DNA of 64,000 nucleotides from JAVKSL01 sp039583695 (GCA_039583695.1 JAVKSL010000001.1:59571-123570); one strand, 5' to 3'. Positions 7,646 through 17,381 are shown, counted from the stretch's first letter. The notes: generated by a model not told the origin, from the letters alone. Numbers and translations: made by a program.

Positions 7646-9037
7646 ATGAAGCGATTCGAGGTGATTGTGCTTGGTGGCGGCTCAGCCGGAGAGTACGTGG
7701 CAACGGGGCTGGCCAGGGCCGGCCGGGGCGTAGCGCTGGTGGAGGCCTCCCGGGTGGGAGGCGAGTGTCCCTATGTGGCCTGCATGCCCAGCAAGGCGCT
7801 CCTGGCGTCTGCGGCCGCCCGGCATCGCGCACTGCGGGCCCACACACTCGGCGGCACGGCGGGGCCGCTGAGCCTGGACGATCCGGCGGCGGCTTGGGCC
7901 GCGGCCGTTGCTCACCGCGACCTGGTTGCCGCGTTTCGCGACGACAGTGCCTCGGCTCGCTCCGTGGTCGAGGCGGGTGTGACCCTGGTCCGGGGCTTTG
8001 GCAGCATCGCCGGCCCCGGCCACCTGGAGATCTATGGGGAGGACCACGTGTGGGACGACCTGGTGATCGCCACGGGGAGCGCGGCGATGATCCCACCGAT
8101 CGAAGGCTTGGCCGACGTGGGCTTCTGGACGAGCGACCAGGCCCTGTCAGCCGACATGCTGCCCGACTCGCTCGGCGTGATCGGTGGGGGTCCCGTCGGA
8201 TGCGAGCTGGCCCAGGTGTACGCCCGATTTGGCGTGTCGGTGACCTTGATCGAGCTCGCCGACCGGCTCGTAGCGGCCGAGGAGCCTGCGGTGTCGGAGC
8301 TGATGGCTGACGCCCTTGGTTCCGACGGTGTGACCCTCGAGCTTGGATGTCGAGTCCGGACTGCCGTCTCCACGCCCGAGGGAATTGCCCTCACCCTTGA
8401 AGGTGCGCGTCACGGCCAGGTCGTGGTCAGCCAGCTTCTGGTAGTAGCCGGACGTAGGCCGGCTGTCGAGGACCTGGGTCTGGAGACCCTCGGCATCGAG
8501 GCGGGCACGAAGGGCCTCCAAGTGGACAGCCACTGTCGGGTAGTCGGGCAGGATCACGTGTGGGCTGCTGGTGATGTAACTGGGGTTGCGCCGTTCACGC
8601 ATACGGCCAACTACCAGGCCCGGGTGTGCATCACCAACTTGTCAGGCGGCGATGCCAGCGCCGATTATCGGGCGATCCCCCGCTGCGTGTACACCGACCC
8701 CGCCCTTGCATCTGTCGGTCTGACAGTCTCAGGCGCAGTGGCGTCCGGGGTTGACATAGCTGTGACCAGCGCGCACGTCGAGCAGACGGCCAGGGCATCC
8801 AGCGATGGACCGCCCGGGGGCCTGTTGATGCTGGTGGCGGACCGCGATCGACAGGTGCTGGTGGGGGCCTCCGCGATCGGCCCCCACGCGGATGAGTGGA
8901 TCGGCGAGGCTGTCCTTGCCATCCGCGCCGAGATACCGTTGGCCGTCCTGGCCGAGGTGGTCCACCCGTTTCCCACCTTCAGCGAGGTCTATGAGCCTGC
9001 GCTGCGCGAACTGGCACGAAGCGCCGGCAAGGTATGA
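7646..9037 (+). CDS. FAD-dependent pyridine nucleotide-disulfide oxidoreductase
   Basis: 463 residues. The N terminus (VIVLGGGSAGEYVATGLARAG) is the FAD-binding Rossmann motif; residues ~42-52 (GGECPYVACMPSK) hold a redox-active Cys pair with four residues between, as in dihydrolipoamide dehydrogenase, mercuric reductase and mycothione reductase. A second nucleotide fold (LGVIGGGPVGCELAQVYARFG) binds NAD(P)H; VWAAGDVTG is the second FAD motif; EVVHPFPTFSEVYEPALR carries the C-terminal active-site His. No N-terminal HMA metal domain is present. No lipoyl-complex genes are adjacent, so the substrate (mycothione, metal or another disulfide) is unknown. The start ATG is supported by the motif position. 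Confidence 0.88.
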   Translation: MKRFEVIVLGGGSAGEYVATGLARAGRGVALVEASRVGGECPYVACMPSKALLASAAARHRALRAHTLGGTAGPLSLDDPAAAWAAAVAHRDLVAAFRDDSASARSVVEAGVTLVRGFGSIAGPGHLEIYGEDHVWDDLVIATGSAAMIPPIEGLADVGFWTSDQALSADMLPDSLGVIGGGPVGCELAQVYARFGVSVTLIELADRLVAAEEPAVSELMADALGSDGVTLELGCRVRTAVSTPEGIALTLEGARHGQVVVSQLLVVAGRRPAVEDLGLETLGIEAGTKGLQVDSHCRVVGQDHVWAAGDVTGVAPFTHTANYQARVCITNLSGGDASADYRAIPRCVYTDPALASVGLTVSGAVASGVDIAVTSAHVEQTARASSDGPPGGLLMLVADRDRQVLVGASAIGPHADEWIGEAVLAIRAEIPLAVLAEVVHPFPTFSEVYEPALRELARSAGKV

Positions 9038-9143
9038 GTTCGGGTTGGCCATCCGCCTGAGGGGCCCGTTCCTCACTGTGATGGCGGCATACCGGCGTTG
9101 TGGCTGCAGCACCGGCGGTTCGTCTGCAGGAGCGACGACGGCC

Positions 9144-10493
9144 TCAGCCCCCGCGCAGCAGCTCGGCGACCCTGAAGGCGAGGTCGAGGGACTGGCTGGC
9201 GTTGAGGCGGGGGTCGCAGGTGGTGGTGTAGCGAAGGGCGAGGTCGTCCTCGGCGACCTCGTGAGCGCCACCCAGGCACTCCGTGACGTCGTCACCGGTG
9301 AGCTCCACGTGCACGCCGCCCGGCCAGGTCCCGACCTCGGCGTGGGCAGCGAAGAATCCCCTGATCTCCTCCAAGATGTCCTCGAAGCGCCTGGTCTTGC
9401 GCCCGTCCCCAGAGAAGAAGGTGTTCCCGTGCATCGGGTCGCACGCCCACACGACGGGGTGCCCCGACTCGACGACCGCTCGGAGCAAAGCTGGCAAGAC
9501 CGACCGAACCCTGCCGGCGCCCATCCGGGACACCAGGGTGAGCCGCCCAGGGGTCCTGCCGGGGTCCAAGACATCGCACAGGGCCACCAGCTCGGCCGGT
9601 GTCGTGGTCGGGCCGATCTTGGCACCCAGCGGGTTGTGGATCCCCCGCAGGAACTCCACGTGCGCGCCGTCCAGCAACCGGGTCCGCTCGCCCACCCACA
9701 CCAGGTGCGCCGAGCAGTCGTAGAAATCGCCCGTGAGGCTATCACGTCGGGTCAACGCCTCTTCCCAGGCCAGCAACAACGCCTCGTGGCTGGTCCAGAA
9801 CTCCACCTGGTGCAGGTTGGTGGCCCGATCCGGGTCGATCCGGCAGGCCCGCATGAAACGCAACGCCCTCTCGATCTCAGCCGCGATGACCTCGTAGCGC
9901 TGGCCCTCGGGGCTGCGGGCCACGAACTCCTGGTTCCACACATGCACCTGGGAGAGATCGGCGAATCCGCCCCGGGTGAAGGCACGCAACAGGTTGAGGG
10001 TCGAGGCCGCCTGGTGGTATGCGTCCAGCAGGCGTGACGGGTCAGGAATCCGTCCCTCGACGGTGGGAACGTCGTCGTGAACGATGTGACCCCGGAATGC
10101 CGGCAGCTCCACCCCATCCACCGATTCGGTTTCCGCAGAGCGGGGCTTGGCGAACTGTCCGGCGATCCGGCCCAGCTTGATCACGGGCACGCCTGCCCCA
10201 TAGGTGAGAACCACCGCCATCTGCAGGATCACCTTCAGCTTGTCGCGGATCGCGTCGGCGCTCCAATCCGCGAAGGACTCGGCGCAGTCGCCAGCTTGGA
10301 GGAGGAACGCCTGCCCGGCGGCTACCTCGGCCAGCGCGCCCTGGAGCTGGCGGGCCTCGCCGGCGAAGACCAGGGGCGGCATCGACCCCAGCGTCTTGAG
10401 AGCGCCGGCAAGGGCGGCCTCGTCGGGCCAGGTCGGCTGCTGTGCCGCAAGCCGTTCACGCCAGCTTCCCGGGCGCCAGGGAGTGAGGGTCAT
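9144..10493 (-). CDS. 3-deoxy-D-arabino-heptulosonate 7-phosphate synthase, class II
   Basis: 449 residues from ATG at 10493 (an in-frame ATG at 10505 adds four residues). The enzyme condenses phosphoenolpyruvate and erythrose 4-phosphate, the first step of the shikimate pathway. Class II (plant/mycobacterial) markers seen: QAGDCAESFADW near residue 80, GRIAGQFAKPRS with the metal/PEP-binding environment, the ELPAFRGHIVHDD segment, LLAWEEALTRRD and VVWACDPMHGNTF near the C terminus, the last giving metal-binding Asp/His. Length matches the family. It is transcribed divergently from leuS. Feedback regulation cannot be read from the sequence. Confidence 0.95.
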   Translation of the reverse strand: MTLTPWRPGSWRERLAAQQPTWPDEAALAGALKTLGSMPPLVFAGEARQLQGALAEVAAGQAFLLQAGDCAESFADWSADAIRDKLKVILQMAVVLTYGAGVPVIKLGRIAGQFAKPRSAETESVDGVELPAFRGHIVHDDVPTVEGRIPDPSRLLDAYHQAASTLNLLRAFTRGGFADLSQVHVWNQEFVARSPEGQRYEVIAAEIERALRFMRACRIDPDRATNLHQVEFWTSHEALLLAWEEALTRRDSLTGDFYDCSAHLVWVGERTRLLDGAHVEFLRGIHNPLGAKIGPTTTPAELVALCDVLDPGRTPGRLTLVSRMGAGRVRSVLPALLRAVVESGHPVVWACDPMHGNTFFSGDGRKTRRFEDILEEIRGFFAAHAEVGTWPGGVHVELTGDDVTECLGGAHEVAEDDLALRYTTTCDPRLNASQSLDLAFRVAELLRGG

Positions 10494-10590
10494 GGCCCGG
10501 CCCATGCTAGCGCGACGCCGCCGCGACGATCATTTGCCCCGCCACCAAATTCACCGCCATATTTGGCGCAAAAGAAATGTTGTAAGCCAG

Positions 10591-13173
10591 TTGGTTCTTT
10601 TCGGAGTATGTATCTCCGAAAGCGGTCACGGGCCATCGTCCGGGCCGCCAGATACCCACCGGCACTCTGTAGCATCACTCGGCATCGAGCCCATCTACGA
10701 CTTTCGCGCGGTGGAGAGGCGCTGGCAGGAGCGCTGGATTGCCGAGGGGACCTGGGAGGTCGACGCCGACGACCCCCGGCCGCCGTATTACGTGCTGTGC
10801 ATGTACCCCTACCCGAGCGGGCCGGCGCACCAGGGCCACGTGCGCAACTACACCTTCGGGGACCTCAACGTTCGCTGGAGGACGATGCTGGGTTACGCCG
10901 TGCTGTCGCCGATCGGGTTCGACTCCTTCGGGCTGCCCGCGGAGAACGCGGCCATCGCCACCGGGGTGCATCCCCGGGTCTTCACGGAGGCTCGCATAGC
11001 CGAGCTGCGTGCCAGCCTGGTGCGCCTGGGAGCGGCGTATGACTGGCGGCGAGAGGTGCGCAGCCACGATCCGGAGTACATGCGCTGGAACCAGGTGTTC
11101 TTTGTCCGGATGCTCGAGGCCGGGCTGGCCTACCGGGCCAGTGCGCCGGTGAACTGGTGCCCTGGTTGCCGCACAGTCCTGGCGAACGAGCAGGTGCTGG
11201 CCGACGGGACCTGCGACCGCAGCGGGGACCTGGTGGAGCGCCGGCAGCTGGAGCAGTGGTTTCTCCGGATCACGGCTTATGCCGATGAGCTGCTAGAGGC
11301 TCTTCCGGCCCTCGATTGGCCCGAGCGGGTCAAGGTGATGCAGCGCAACTGGATCGGGCGGTCCGAGGGGGCCGAGCTATCCCTGGCTGTGCAGGGTCGC
11401 CCCGAGCTGAGCGTGGAGGTGTTCACGACCCGACCGGACACCCTGGGCGGGGTCACCTACGCCGTTCTCGCGCCCGAGCACCCGCTGGTGGGGTCGCTGA
11501 CGGCCCCGGCACAGCGGGCCGAGGTGGAGGCGCTTGTCAAGTCGGTGGCTCGGCTCTCGGACATCGAACGCCAGGCGGGGGCGGGGACCGACCGCGTCGC
11601 GTTGGCCAAGCGGGGGGCGTTCACTGGGGCCCACGTCATCAACCCGCTCACCGGAGCCCCGGTGCCGGTCTATGTGGCCGACTACGTGCTCATGGGGTAC
11701 GGAACCGGCGCCATCATGGCCGTGCCGGCCGAGGACCAGCGGGACTGGGACTTTGCGGCCGCCTATGACCTGCCGGTCGTGCGGACCGTGGCACCGCCAC
11801 AAGCTTGGGAGGGGGAGGCATACATCGGCGACGGCGTGAAGATCAATAGCTCGTTCATGGACGGCATGACCGTGACGGAGGCCAGGGCGGAGGCGATCGA
11901 GTGGCTGGAGCGCACCGGATTCGGGACCCGCAAGGTCAACTACCGCCTGAGGGACTGGCTGATCAGCCGCCAGCGCTACTGGGGATGCCCGATTCCCGTC
12001 GTGTACTGCGAGCGTTGTGGTGTCGTCCCCGTGCCCGAGGACGAGCTGCCGGTCATGTTGCCTGACGACGTGGAGTTCGCCCCGACGGGGGAGCCGCCCC
12101 TCGCCAGCTGCCCGGAGTTCGTAAAGGCGCTGTGTCCACGCTGTGGCGGGCCGGCGAGGCGCGAGACCGACACCATGGATACCTTCGTGGACTCGTCGTG
12201 GTACTTCCTTCGAATGTGCGACCTACCCCAGGGCGCCCCCGCGCCCCCAACTGCTCCTTTTGACCCCGCAGCTGTCGCTCGCTGGATGCCCGTGGACACC
12301 TACATCGGAGGTGTCACCCATGCCATCATGCACCTGCTGTACGCCAGATTCTTCACTCGGGTCCTGGGGGACCTGGACTTTGCCCCCGCAGCACTGCGTG
12401 AGCCCTTCGGGAGGCTGTTCACCCAGGGAATGATCCGTATGGGAGGGCGGGCCATGTCCAAGTCCAAGGGGAACGTCGTTGCCCCGGAGCGCTACTTCGA
12501 CAGCGTTGGCGCTGACGCCCTCCGGGTGTTTCACCTGTCGGTCGGCCCGCCCGCCGACGATGTGGACTGGACCTCCCAGACCGATGAGCTGATCGAGGGC
12601 TGCGCCCGCTGGTTGGGCAGGGTCTGGCGCCTGGCGGTTGGAGTGAGCGCGGCGGACGAGACCTCTGACCGGGCGGGCGCAGCGCCTGACCTGGCGCTGA
12701 GAAGGGTGACCCATCGGGCGATCCAGGCCGTGACCCGGGACTTCGAGCGCTGGTCCTACAACACCGCGGTCGCGCGTCTTCGGGAGCTGACGAACGCCAT
12801 CCATGCCTACCTGGGATGCCCTGAGGGACCGCAGACTGCCACGCTCACCGAGGCTGTCGACACACTGCTCTTGCTGCTGAACCCAATGGCCCCCCACCTG
12901 GTCGCGGAGTGCTGGGAGCGCCGCCACGGCGGCGAAGTGAGCACGCAGCCCTGGCCAGTCGCCGACCCCGACCTGGTGCGCGACGACACTACGACCCTGG
13001 TGGTCCAGCTCAACGGCAAGGTTCGCGACCGGCTGGAGGTCGATCCGGGGATCAGCGAATCCGAAGCTGCGGCGCTGGCACTGGCGTCACCCAAGGTCGT
13101 CGAGCGCCTCGCTGGCGTCGAGCCCCGCCGCGTCGTGGTCCGGCCTCCGAACCTGGTGAACATCGTCGTTTGA
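10591..13173 (+). CDS. leuS: Leucyl-tRNA synthetase
   Basis: Class I aminoacyl-tRNA synthetase of about 860 residues. The ATP-binding motif appears as PYPSGPAHQGHVRNYT and the KMSKS loop as AMSKSKGN; the editing domain (TTRPDTLGGVTY) and the zinc-type Cys pairs (CPGC, CERCGVV, CPRCGG) are in place. The conserved N-terminal IYDFRAVERRWQERW begins at 10687, so the start must be upstream of that. No ATG or GTG is available between the divergent gene and this motif that looks good; TTG at 10591 is the best in-frame choice, while GTG at 10711 would cut into the conserved part. The exact start is therefore uncertain, the identity is not. Confidence 0.93.
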   Translation: MVLFGVCISESGHGPSSGPPDTHRHSVASLGIEPIYDFRAVERRWQERWIAEGTWEVDADDPRPPYYVLCMYPYPSGPAHQGHVRNYTFGDLNVRWRTMLGYAVLSPIGFDSFGLPAENAAIATGVHPRVFTEARIAELRASLVRLGAAYDWRREVRSHDPEYMRWNQVFFVRMLEAGLAYRASAPVNWCPGCRTVLANEQVLADGTCDRSGDLVERRQLEQWFLRITAYADELLEALPALDWPERVKVMQRNWIGRSEGAELSLAVQGRPELSVEVFTTRPDTLGGVTYAVLAPEHPLVGSLTAPAQRAEVEALVKSVARLSDIERQAGAGTDRVALAKRGAFTGAHVINPLTGAPVPVYVADYVLMGYGTGAIMAVPAEDQRDWDFAAAYDLPVVRTVAPPQAWEGEAYIGDGVKINSSFMDGMTVTEARAEAIEWLERTGFGTRKVNYRLRDWLISRQRYWGCPIPVVYCERCGVVPVPEDELPVMLPDDVEFAPTGEPPLASCPEFVKALCPRCGGPARRETDTMDTFVDSSWYFLRMCDLPQGAPAPPTAPFDPAAVARWMPVDTYIGGVTHAIMHLLYARFFTRVLGDLDFAPAALREPFGRLFTQGMIRMGGRAMSKSKGNVVAPERYFDSVGADALRVFHLSVGPPADDVDWTSQTDELIEGCARWLGRVWRLAVGVSAADETSDRAGAAPDLALRRVTHRAIQAVTRDFERWSYNTAVARLRELTNAIHAYLGCPEGPQTATLTEAVDTLLLLLNPMAPHLVAECWERRHGGEVSTQPWPVADPDLVRDDTTTLVVQLNGKVRDRLEVDPGISESEAAALALASPKVVERLAGVEPRRVVVRPPNLVNIVV

Positions 13174-13208
13174 GGGGCCGCGGCCGGCGACATCGGCCCC
13201 CAGACGGT

Positions 13209-13255
13209 TTCATGTGGCTGAATGAGCCAGTGGCTGGCACTTATAGCCACATGAA
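13209..13255. repeat. Inverted repeat upstream of GAF-ANTAR gene
   Basis: ttcatgtggct (13209-13219) and agccacatgaa (13245-13255) are perfect 11-bp inverted copies separated by 25 bp, just after leuS. It could be a leuS terminator (no T-run) or an operator. Parts of both arms (catgtggct and cacatgaacga) recur at 3246-3267. Confidence 0.5.
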
Positions 13256-13405
13256 CGATTGAGGGAGCTCGTGCCGAGCCGCCGAACCCGAGCCGCCGAA
13301 CCCGAGACCAACGGAAGCCCGAGCCCAACAAGAGCACATCCCGGTCGAACCCTGCTTGCAGGCATTGTCACCAACCTGTCAGACTGGGTGGACCAGGAGG
13401 AAAGA

Positions 13406-14257
13406 GTGCCCCAAGTCGAAGACCCCAGCTGGTCGCCCCTCGTCGGCGAGGATGCGATCGTCGAGGTGTTCGACGAGCTCATGCGCACGACCCGTGTGCT
13501 TCATGCCGCCGTGGGGGTAAGGGCCATGCTGCAGGCCATAGTTGACCTGGCCGTGGAAACCGTCGAGGCTTGCGACGCTTCCAGCATCTTTGTCCTTGAC
13601 CAAGCTGGATCGGTGCACGTTCCGGCCTTCTCGGGGCCGTTGCTCGAAGCGATCCAAACCAGGATCCGCGAGGGGCCCTGCATCGATGCCATCGTCACCA
13701 AGAAAGTCCATTATGCCGCTGACCTGGCTAATGACGAGCGCTGGCCATGCTTCGGGGCCCTCGCTGCCGCTGCGGGGATCCGCTGCCTGCTCGCCCTGCC
13801 CCTGGGTGACGATGGCACGCTCGGCGCCCTGAACCTGTATGCGGCCTACCCCAACGCCTTCGGGATCATCGACCGGGCCAAGGCGTCGGTCCTTGTAACC
13901 CTGGCCGGTCCGGCGGTGGCCAGCACCAGGGCCCACGAGATCCAGGAGCGCCGGGCCGAGAACTTGCAGGCGGCCCTGGAGACAAGGGAGCTCATCGGCC
14001 AGGCGCAGGGCATCCTCATGGAGCGCGAGTGGATAAGCGCCGATCAAGCGTTTGTCATCTTGCGCAAGGGTTCCCAAGACCTCAACATCAAGCTGTGTGA
14101 GGTGGCCAAACGCCTGGTGGAGACAGGCGAGCAGCCCCGCACGAACCCTCAGAGAGCCAAGGCCCGGCAGCGCCCGCCCGAGACGGGACCCAAGATCCTG
14201 GCCCAAGGCCCCGGCCCAGACCCGGAATCGACTCCTGACGAATCAGGACTCGGCTGA
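13406..14257 (+). CDS. GAF-ANTAR domain regulator
   Basis: 283 residues from GTG at 13406, chosen because AGGAGG stands 5 bases upstream; a longer reading from TTG 13259 has no such site. Residues ~15-170 form a GAF sensor (LQAIVDLAVETVEACDASSI, then IREGPCIDAIVTKKVHY and LLALPLGDDGTLGALNLYA). Residues ~185-240 are an ANTAR domain (LETRELIGQAQGILMERE, LRKGSQDLNIKLCEVAKRLV), which binds paired RNA stem-loops to block transcription termination. The C-terminal 45 residues are Pro/Gly/Lys rich and unstructured. It is a cytoplasmic regulator of unknown signal; the last 15 bp overlap the converging rpsT. A second member is at 22514. Confidence 0.87.
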   Translation: MPQVEDPSWSPLVGEDAIVEVFDELMRTTRVLHAAVGVRAMLQAIVDLAVETVEACDASSIFVLDQAGSVHVPAFSGPLLEAIQTRIREGPCIDAIVTKKVHYAADLANDERWPCFGALAAAAGIRCLLALPLGDDGTLGALNLYAAYPNAFGIIDRAKASVLVTLAGPAVASTRAHEIQERRAENLQAALETRELIGQAQGILMEREWISADQAFVILRKGSQDLNIKLCEVAKRLVETGEQPRTNPQRAKARQRPPETGPKILAQGPGPDPESTPDESGLG

Positions 14258-14515
14258 GCCGAGCGCGGCAACCCGGCGCATGAGGGCCGACTTGCGGTTG
14301 GAGGCCTGGTTGGCGTGGATGATCCCCTTCGCTGCGGCCATGTCCAAGCGCTTGCAGGCCATTCGCAAGGCCTCGGCGGACTCCGGCGCACCCGCCTCGG
14401 CTGTGGCGACAGCGGTCTTGATCCGCGTCTTTACCTCGGAACGCACACCCTTGTTCCGCACCCGTAGGCGTTCGTTCTGGCGGTTGCGCTTGATCTGGCT
14501 CTTGATGTTTGCCAC
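14243..14515 (-). CDS. rpsT: 30S ribosomal protein S20 (bS20)
   Basis: 90 residues, MANIKSQIKRNRQNERLRVR, the standard S20 N terminus, followed by Lys/Arg/Ala-rich helices (AAAKGIIHANQASNRKSALM). It binds 16S rRNA early in small-subunit assembly. The gene lies head-to-head with lepA, a placement common in actinobacteria and many other bacteria, and its 3' end overlaps the converging GAF-ANTAR gene by 15 bp. Confidence 0.97.
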   Translation of the reverse strand: MANIKSQIKRNRQNERLRVRNKGVRSEVKTRIKTAVATAEAGAPESAEALRMACKRLDMAAAKGIIHANQASNRKSALMRRVAALGSAES

Positions 14516-14616
14516 GGCGCATCACCCTAGCACCCGACGCACCCGACGCACCCCGCGGGCGCACCCGATATGAGTGGGCACGGGTGCGGCCGGACGCGGG
14601 GGCATATTCCGTAAAG

Positions 14617-16449
14617 ATGGCTGGCACAGTGACCCTGCGCTCCCAAACACCGCCCGCCCTGATACGCAACCTGTCGGTCATCGCTCACATCGACCACGGC
14701 AAGTCGACCCTGTCGGACCGAATCCTGGAGCTCACCGGGGCCGTCGACCCCCGGGAGATGCGGGAGCAGTACCTCGACACCATGGACATCGAGCGGGAGC
14801 GGGGCATCACCATCAAGGCGCAGAACGTGAGGGTCGGATGGCGCGGCCACGTCCTGCACCTGATCGACACGCCGGGCCACGTGGACTTCGCGTACGAGGT
14901 GAGCAGGTCGCTGGTCGCGTGTGAGGGGGCAGTCCTGCTGGTCGACGCCTCCCAGGGGATCGAGGCCCAGACCCTCGCCACCTGCTACCAGGCCCTGGAG
15001 CACGACCTGGAGATCGTCGCGGTGCTCAACAAGATCGACTTGGCCGCCGCCGAGCCTGACCGCTGCGCGGAGGAGATCGAGCGGGTCCTGGGGATCGACG
15101 CGGCCGGCATCCTGCGGATCTCGGCCAAGACCGGCGAGGGTGTCCCCGCCCTGCTGGACGCGGTGGTCGAGCGCATCCCCCCGCCGAGCGGCGACCCCGA
15201 CGCGCCGCTGCGGGCGCTCATATTCGACTCCTACTACGACCGCTACCGGGGCGTGGTGAGCGCGGTGCGGGTGGTGGACGGGCGACTCGCCCCCCCCCAG
15301 CGCGTGCGCTTCATGCAGACCGGGGTGGTGCACGAGGCCGAGGAGGTGGGGGTGCGCACCCCGGTGCCGGTCCCCACCGAGGCCCTCGGCCCTGGCGAGG
15401 TCGGCTATCTGATCGCGGGGGTCAAGGATGTGGGCGAGGCCCGCAGCGGCGAGACGGTGACGACCGCCGTGCATCCGGCCACCCAGGCCCTCGCCGGGTA
15501 CCGGGACCCCAAGCCGATGGTGTTCTGCGGGCTGTACCCCATCGACTCCGACCAGCTGCCCCAGCTGCGCGAGGCCCTCGAGCGCCTCCGGCTCAACGAC
15601 GCAAGCTTCACCTACGAGCCCGAGTCCTCCGGTGCCCTTGGCTTCGGCTTCAGGTGCGGGTTCCTGGGCCTGTTGCACATGGAGATCGTGCGCGAGCGCC
15701 TAGAGCGCGAGTTCGACCTGTCGCTGATCGCCACGGCCCCCTCGGTGAGCTACATCGCGCATCTGAACCCGACCCGCCCCGGGGAGCCGGGCGTCGAGGT
15801 CGCGGTCGACAACCCGGCCGAGATGCCACCTCCTCACAAGATTGACCGCATCGACGAGCCCTGGTTGTCCGCCACCATCCTGACTCCCGCCACCCACACC
15901 GGCGCGGTGATGGAGCTGTGCCAGGGCCGGCGCGGTGAGATGATCAAGATGGACTACCTGTCGCCCGAGCGGGTCGAGCTGGCTTACCGGTTGCCACTGG
16001 CGGAGGTGGTGCTGGACTTCTTCGACGCGCTCAAGTCGCGGACCAGGGGATACGCCAGCATGGACTACGAGTCGGCGGGCTATGCGCCAGCGGACCTGGT
16101 GCGTGTAGATGTGCTGCTGAACGGGGAGGGCGTCGATGCCCTCTCGGCGATCCTGCACCGCACCAAGGCCGACAGCTACGGCCGGCGCATCACCGCCAAG
16201 CTGGCCGAGCTGATCCCCCGCCAGCTCTACGACGTGCCCATCCAGGCGGCAATCGGAAGCCGCATAATCTCACGCAAGACGGTGAAGGCCCTGCGAAAGG
16301 ACGTCATCGCCAAGTGCTACGGCGGCGACATCACCCGCAAGAACAAATTGTTGGACAGCCAGAAGCGGGGCAAGAAGCGGATGAAGTCCATAGGCAAGGT
16401 GGACGTCCCCCAGGAGGCGTTCATCTCAGCGCTGCGCCTGGAAGATTAG
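14617..16449 (+). CDS. lepA: Elongation factor 4 (LepA), ribosome back-translocase GTPase
   Basis: 610 residues from ATG at 14617, which matches the family length; reading further upstream would run into rpsT. G-domain motifs: AHIDHGKSTLSDRI (G1), RERGITIKAQNVR (G2), DTPGHVDFAYEVSRSL (G3), LNKIDL (G4). The LepA-specific C-terminal domain is seen as YGGDITRKNKLLDSQKRGKK followed by RMKSIGKVDVPQEAF. The protein acts on stalled or mis-translocated ribosomes. It is followed 7 bp later by a glycosyltransferase gene, possibly co-transcribed. Confidence 0.97.
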   Translation: MAGTVTLRSQTPPALIRNLSVIAHIDHGKSTLSDRILELTGAVDPREMREQYLDTMDIERERGITIKAQNVRVGWRGHVLHLIDTPGHVDFAYEVSRSLVACEGAVLLVDASQGIEAQTLATCYQALEHDLEIVAVLNKIDLAAAEPDRCAEEIERVLGIDAAGILRISAKTGEGVPALLDAVVERIPPPSGDPDAPLRALIFDSYYDRYRGVVSAVRVVDGRLAPPQRVRFMQTGVVHEAEEVGVRTPVPVPTEALGPGEVGYLIAGVKDVGEARSGETVTTAVHPATQALAGYRDPKPMVFCGLYPIDSDQLPQLREALERLRLNDASFTYEPESSGALGFGFRCGFLGLLHMEIVRERLEREFDLSLIATAPSVSYIAHLNPTRPGEPGVEVAVDNPAEMPPPHKIDRIDEPWLSATILTPATHTGAVMELCQGRRGEMIKMDYLSPERVELAYRLPLAEVVLDFFDALKSRTRGYASMDYESAGYAPADLVRVDVLLNGEGVDALSAILHRTKADSYGRRITAKLAELIPRQLYDVPIQAAIGSRIISRKTVKALRKDVIAKCYGGDITRKNKLLDSQKRGKKRMKSIGKVDVPQEAFISALRLED

Positions 16450-16456
16450 ACGAAAT

Positions 16457-17293
16457 ATGCCGTGTGGTCTTTCGACCGCTGTGTCCACCCACCCCCTTGC
16501 GTCCATTACTCTTGGCCTGGTGGTAAGCCACCTGGCACAGGGCGAGCTCTGGGATGAGGCGACCCCCAGCGTGGAGCTGTCGATCGTGGTGCCTTACTTC
16601 AACCCGGGTCCCCGCCTGCGGGCGAACGTGGAGGGCCTGTTGAAGGTGCTGGAGGCGGCGGGCGCCAGCTTTGAGGTGATCGCGGTGTCGGATGGGTCCA
16701 CCGACGGGAGCGCAGAGACCCTCGAAGGCCTGGGCGGCGGCGCGCTCCGGCGGGTGGTCCTGGCCGAGAATGGCGGGAAGGGCCAAGCGCTGCGGGTCGG
16801 CCTGGCCATGGGCAGGGGGGCCTGGTTGGGCTTCATCGACGCCGACGGGGACCTGTCGCCCGAGCTGCTCGGTCCGTTCGTCTCGCTCATGCGGGCCTAT
16901 GCACCGGACATCATGCTGGGCTCCAAGCGCCACCCCATGTCCGAGGTCCATTACCCGCCGCTGCGCCGGGCCTACTCCTGGGGGTACCAGCAGCTGATCC
17001 GGGTGCTGTTCCACCTGCGGGTGCGCGATACCCAGACCGGCATCAAGCTCATTCGCCGGGAGGTGGCGGCTGCAGTGCTGCCCCTCATGGTGGAAAAGCG
17101 TTTTGCTTTCGATCTCGAGCTGTTCGTGGTGGCCCGGCACCTCGGCTACGAGCGGCTGTTCGAGGTGCCGGTGCGCATCGAGGAGCGATTCTCGTCCACG
17201 ATCTCGGGTGCGGCGGTGGGTCGTATCTTCCTGGACACCCTGGCCATCTGGTATCGCCTCCACTTGCGCCGCTACTACGGTCCACCCCGGTAG
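16457..17293 (+). CDS. Family 2 glycosyltransferase
   Basis: Up to 278 residues. The core begins VELSIVVPYFNPGPRLRAN; VSDGSTDGSAETLE and FIDADGDLSPELL are the nucleotide-sugar and metal (DxD) motifs, and RVRDTQTGIKLIRREVA plus FDLELFVVARHLGYERLFEV resemble the dolichol-phosphate glucose/mannose synthase branch (DPG synthase-like). No C-terminal membrane segment is obvious beyond a short hydrophobic stretch. The first ~35 residues (from ATG 16457) are not conserved in character, and an internal GTG just before VELSIVV is a plausible alternative start. It sits between lepA and hrcA; sugar donor and lipid acceptor are not determined. Confidence 0.82.
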   Translation: MPCGLSTAVSTHPLASITLGLVVSHLAQGELWDEATPSVELSIVVPYFNPGPRLRANVEGLLKVLEAAGASFEVIAVSDGSTDGSAETLEGLGGGALRRVVLAENGGKGQALRVGLAMGRGAWLGFIDADGDLSPELLGPFVSLMRAYAPDIMLGSKRHPMSEVHYPPLRRAYSWGYQQLIRVLFHLRVRDTQTGIKLIRREVAAAVLPLMVEKRFAFDLELFVVARHLGYERLFEVPVRIEERFSSTISGAAVGRIFLDTLAIWYRLHLRRYYGPPR

Positions 17294-17381
17294 AATGGCA
17301 GTCGGGAGGTCGGGGAGGCCCCCCGATATCCCCCCAACCCAACCCCGTGCCGTGTGGACCTGACTGAGGAGGTGAAAAGAC

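Noticed and set aside
10204..10590. Upstream extension of leuS by about 130 residues
   Set aside because: It would lie antisense inside the DAHP synthase gene and has no synthetase-like sequence; the conserved start is near 10687.
17294..17381. CIRCE operator upstream of hrcA
   Set aside because: No TTAGCACTC-N9-GAGTGCTAA-like inverted repeat is present in the short gap; only a weak G/C hairpin is seen.
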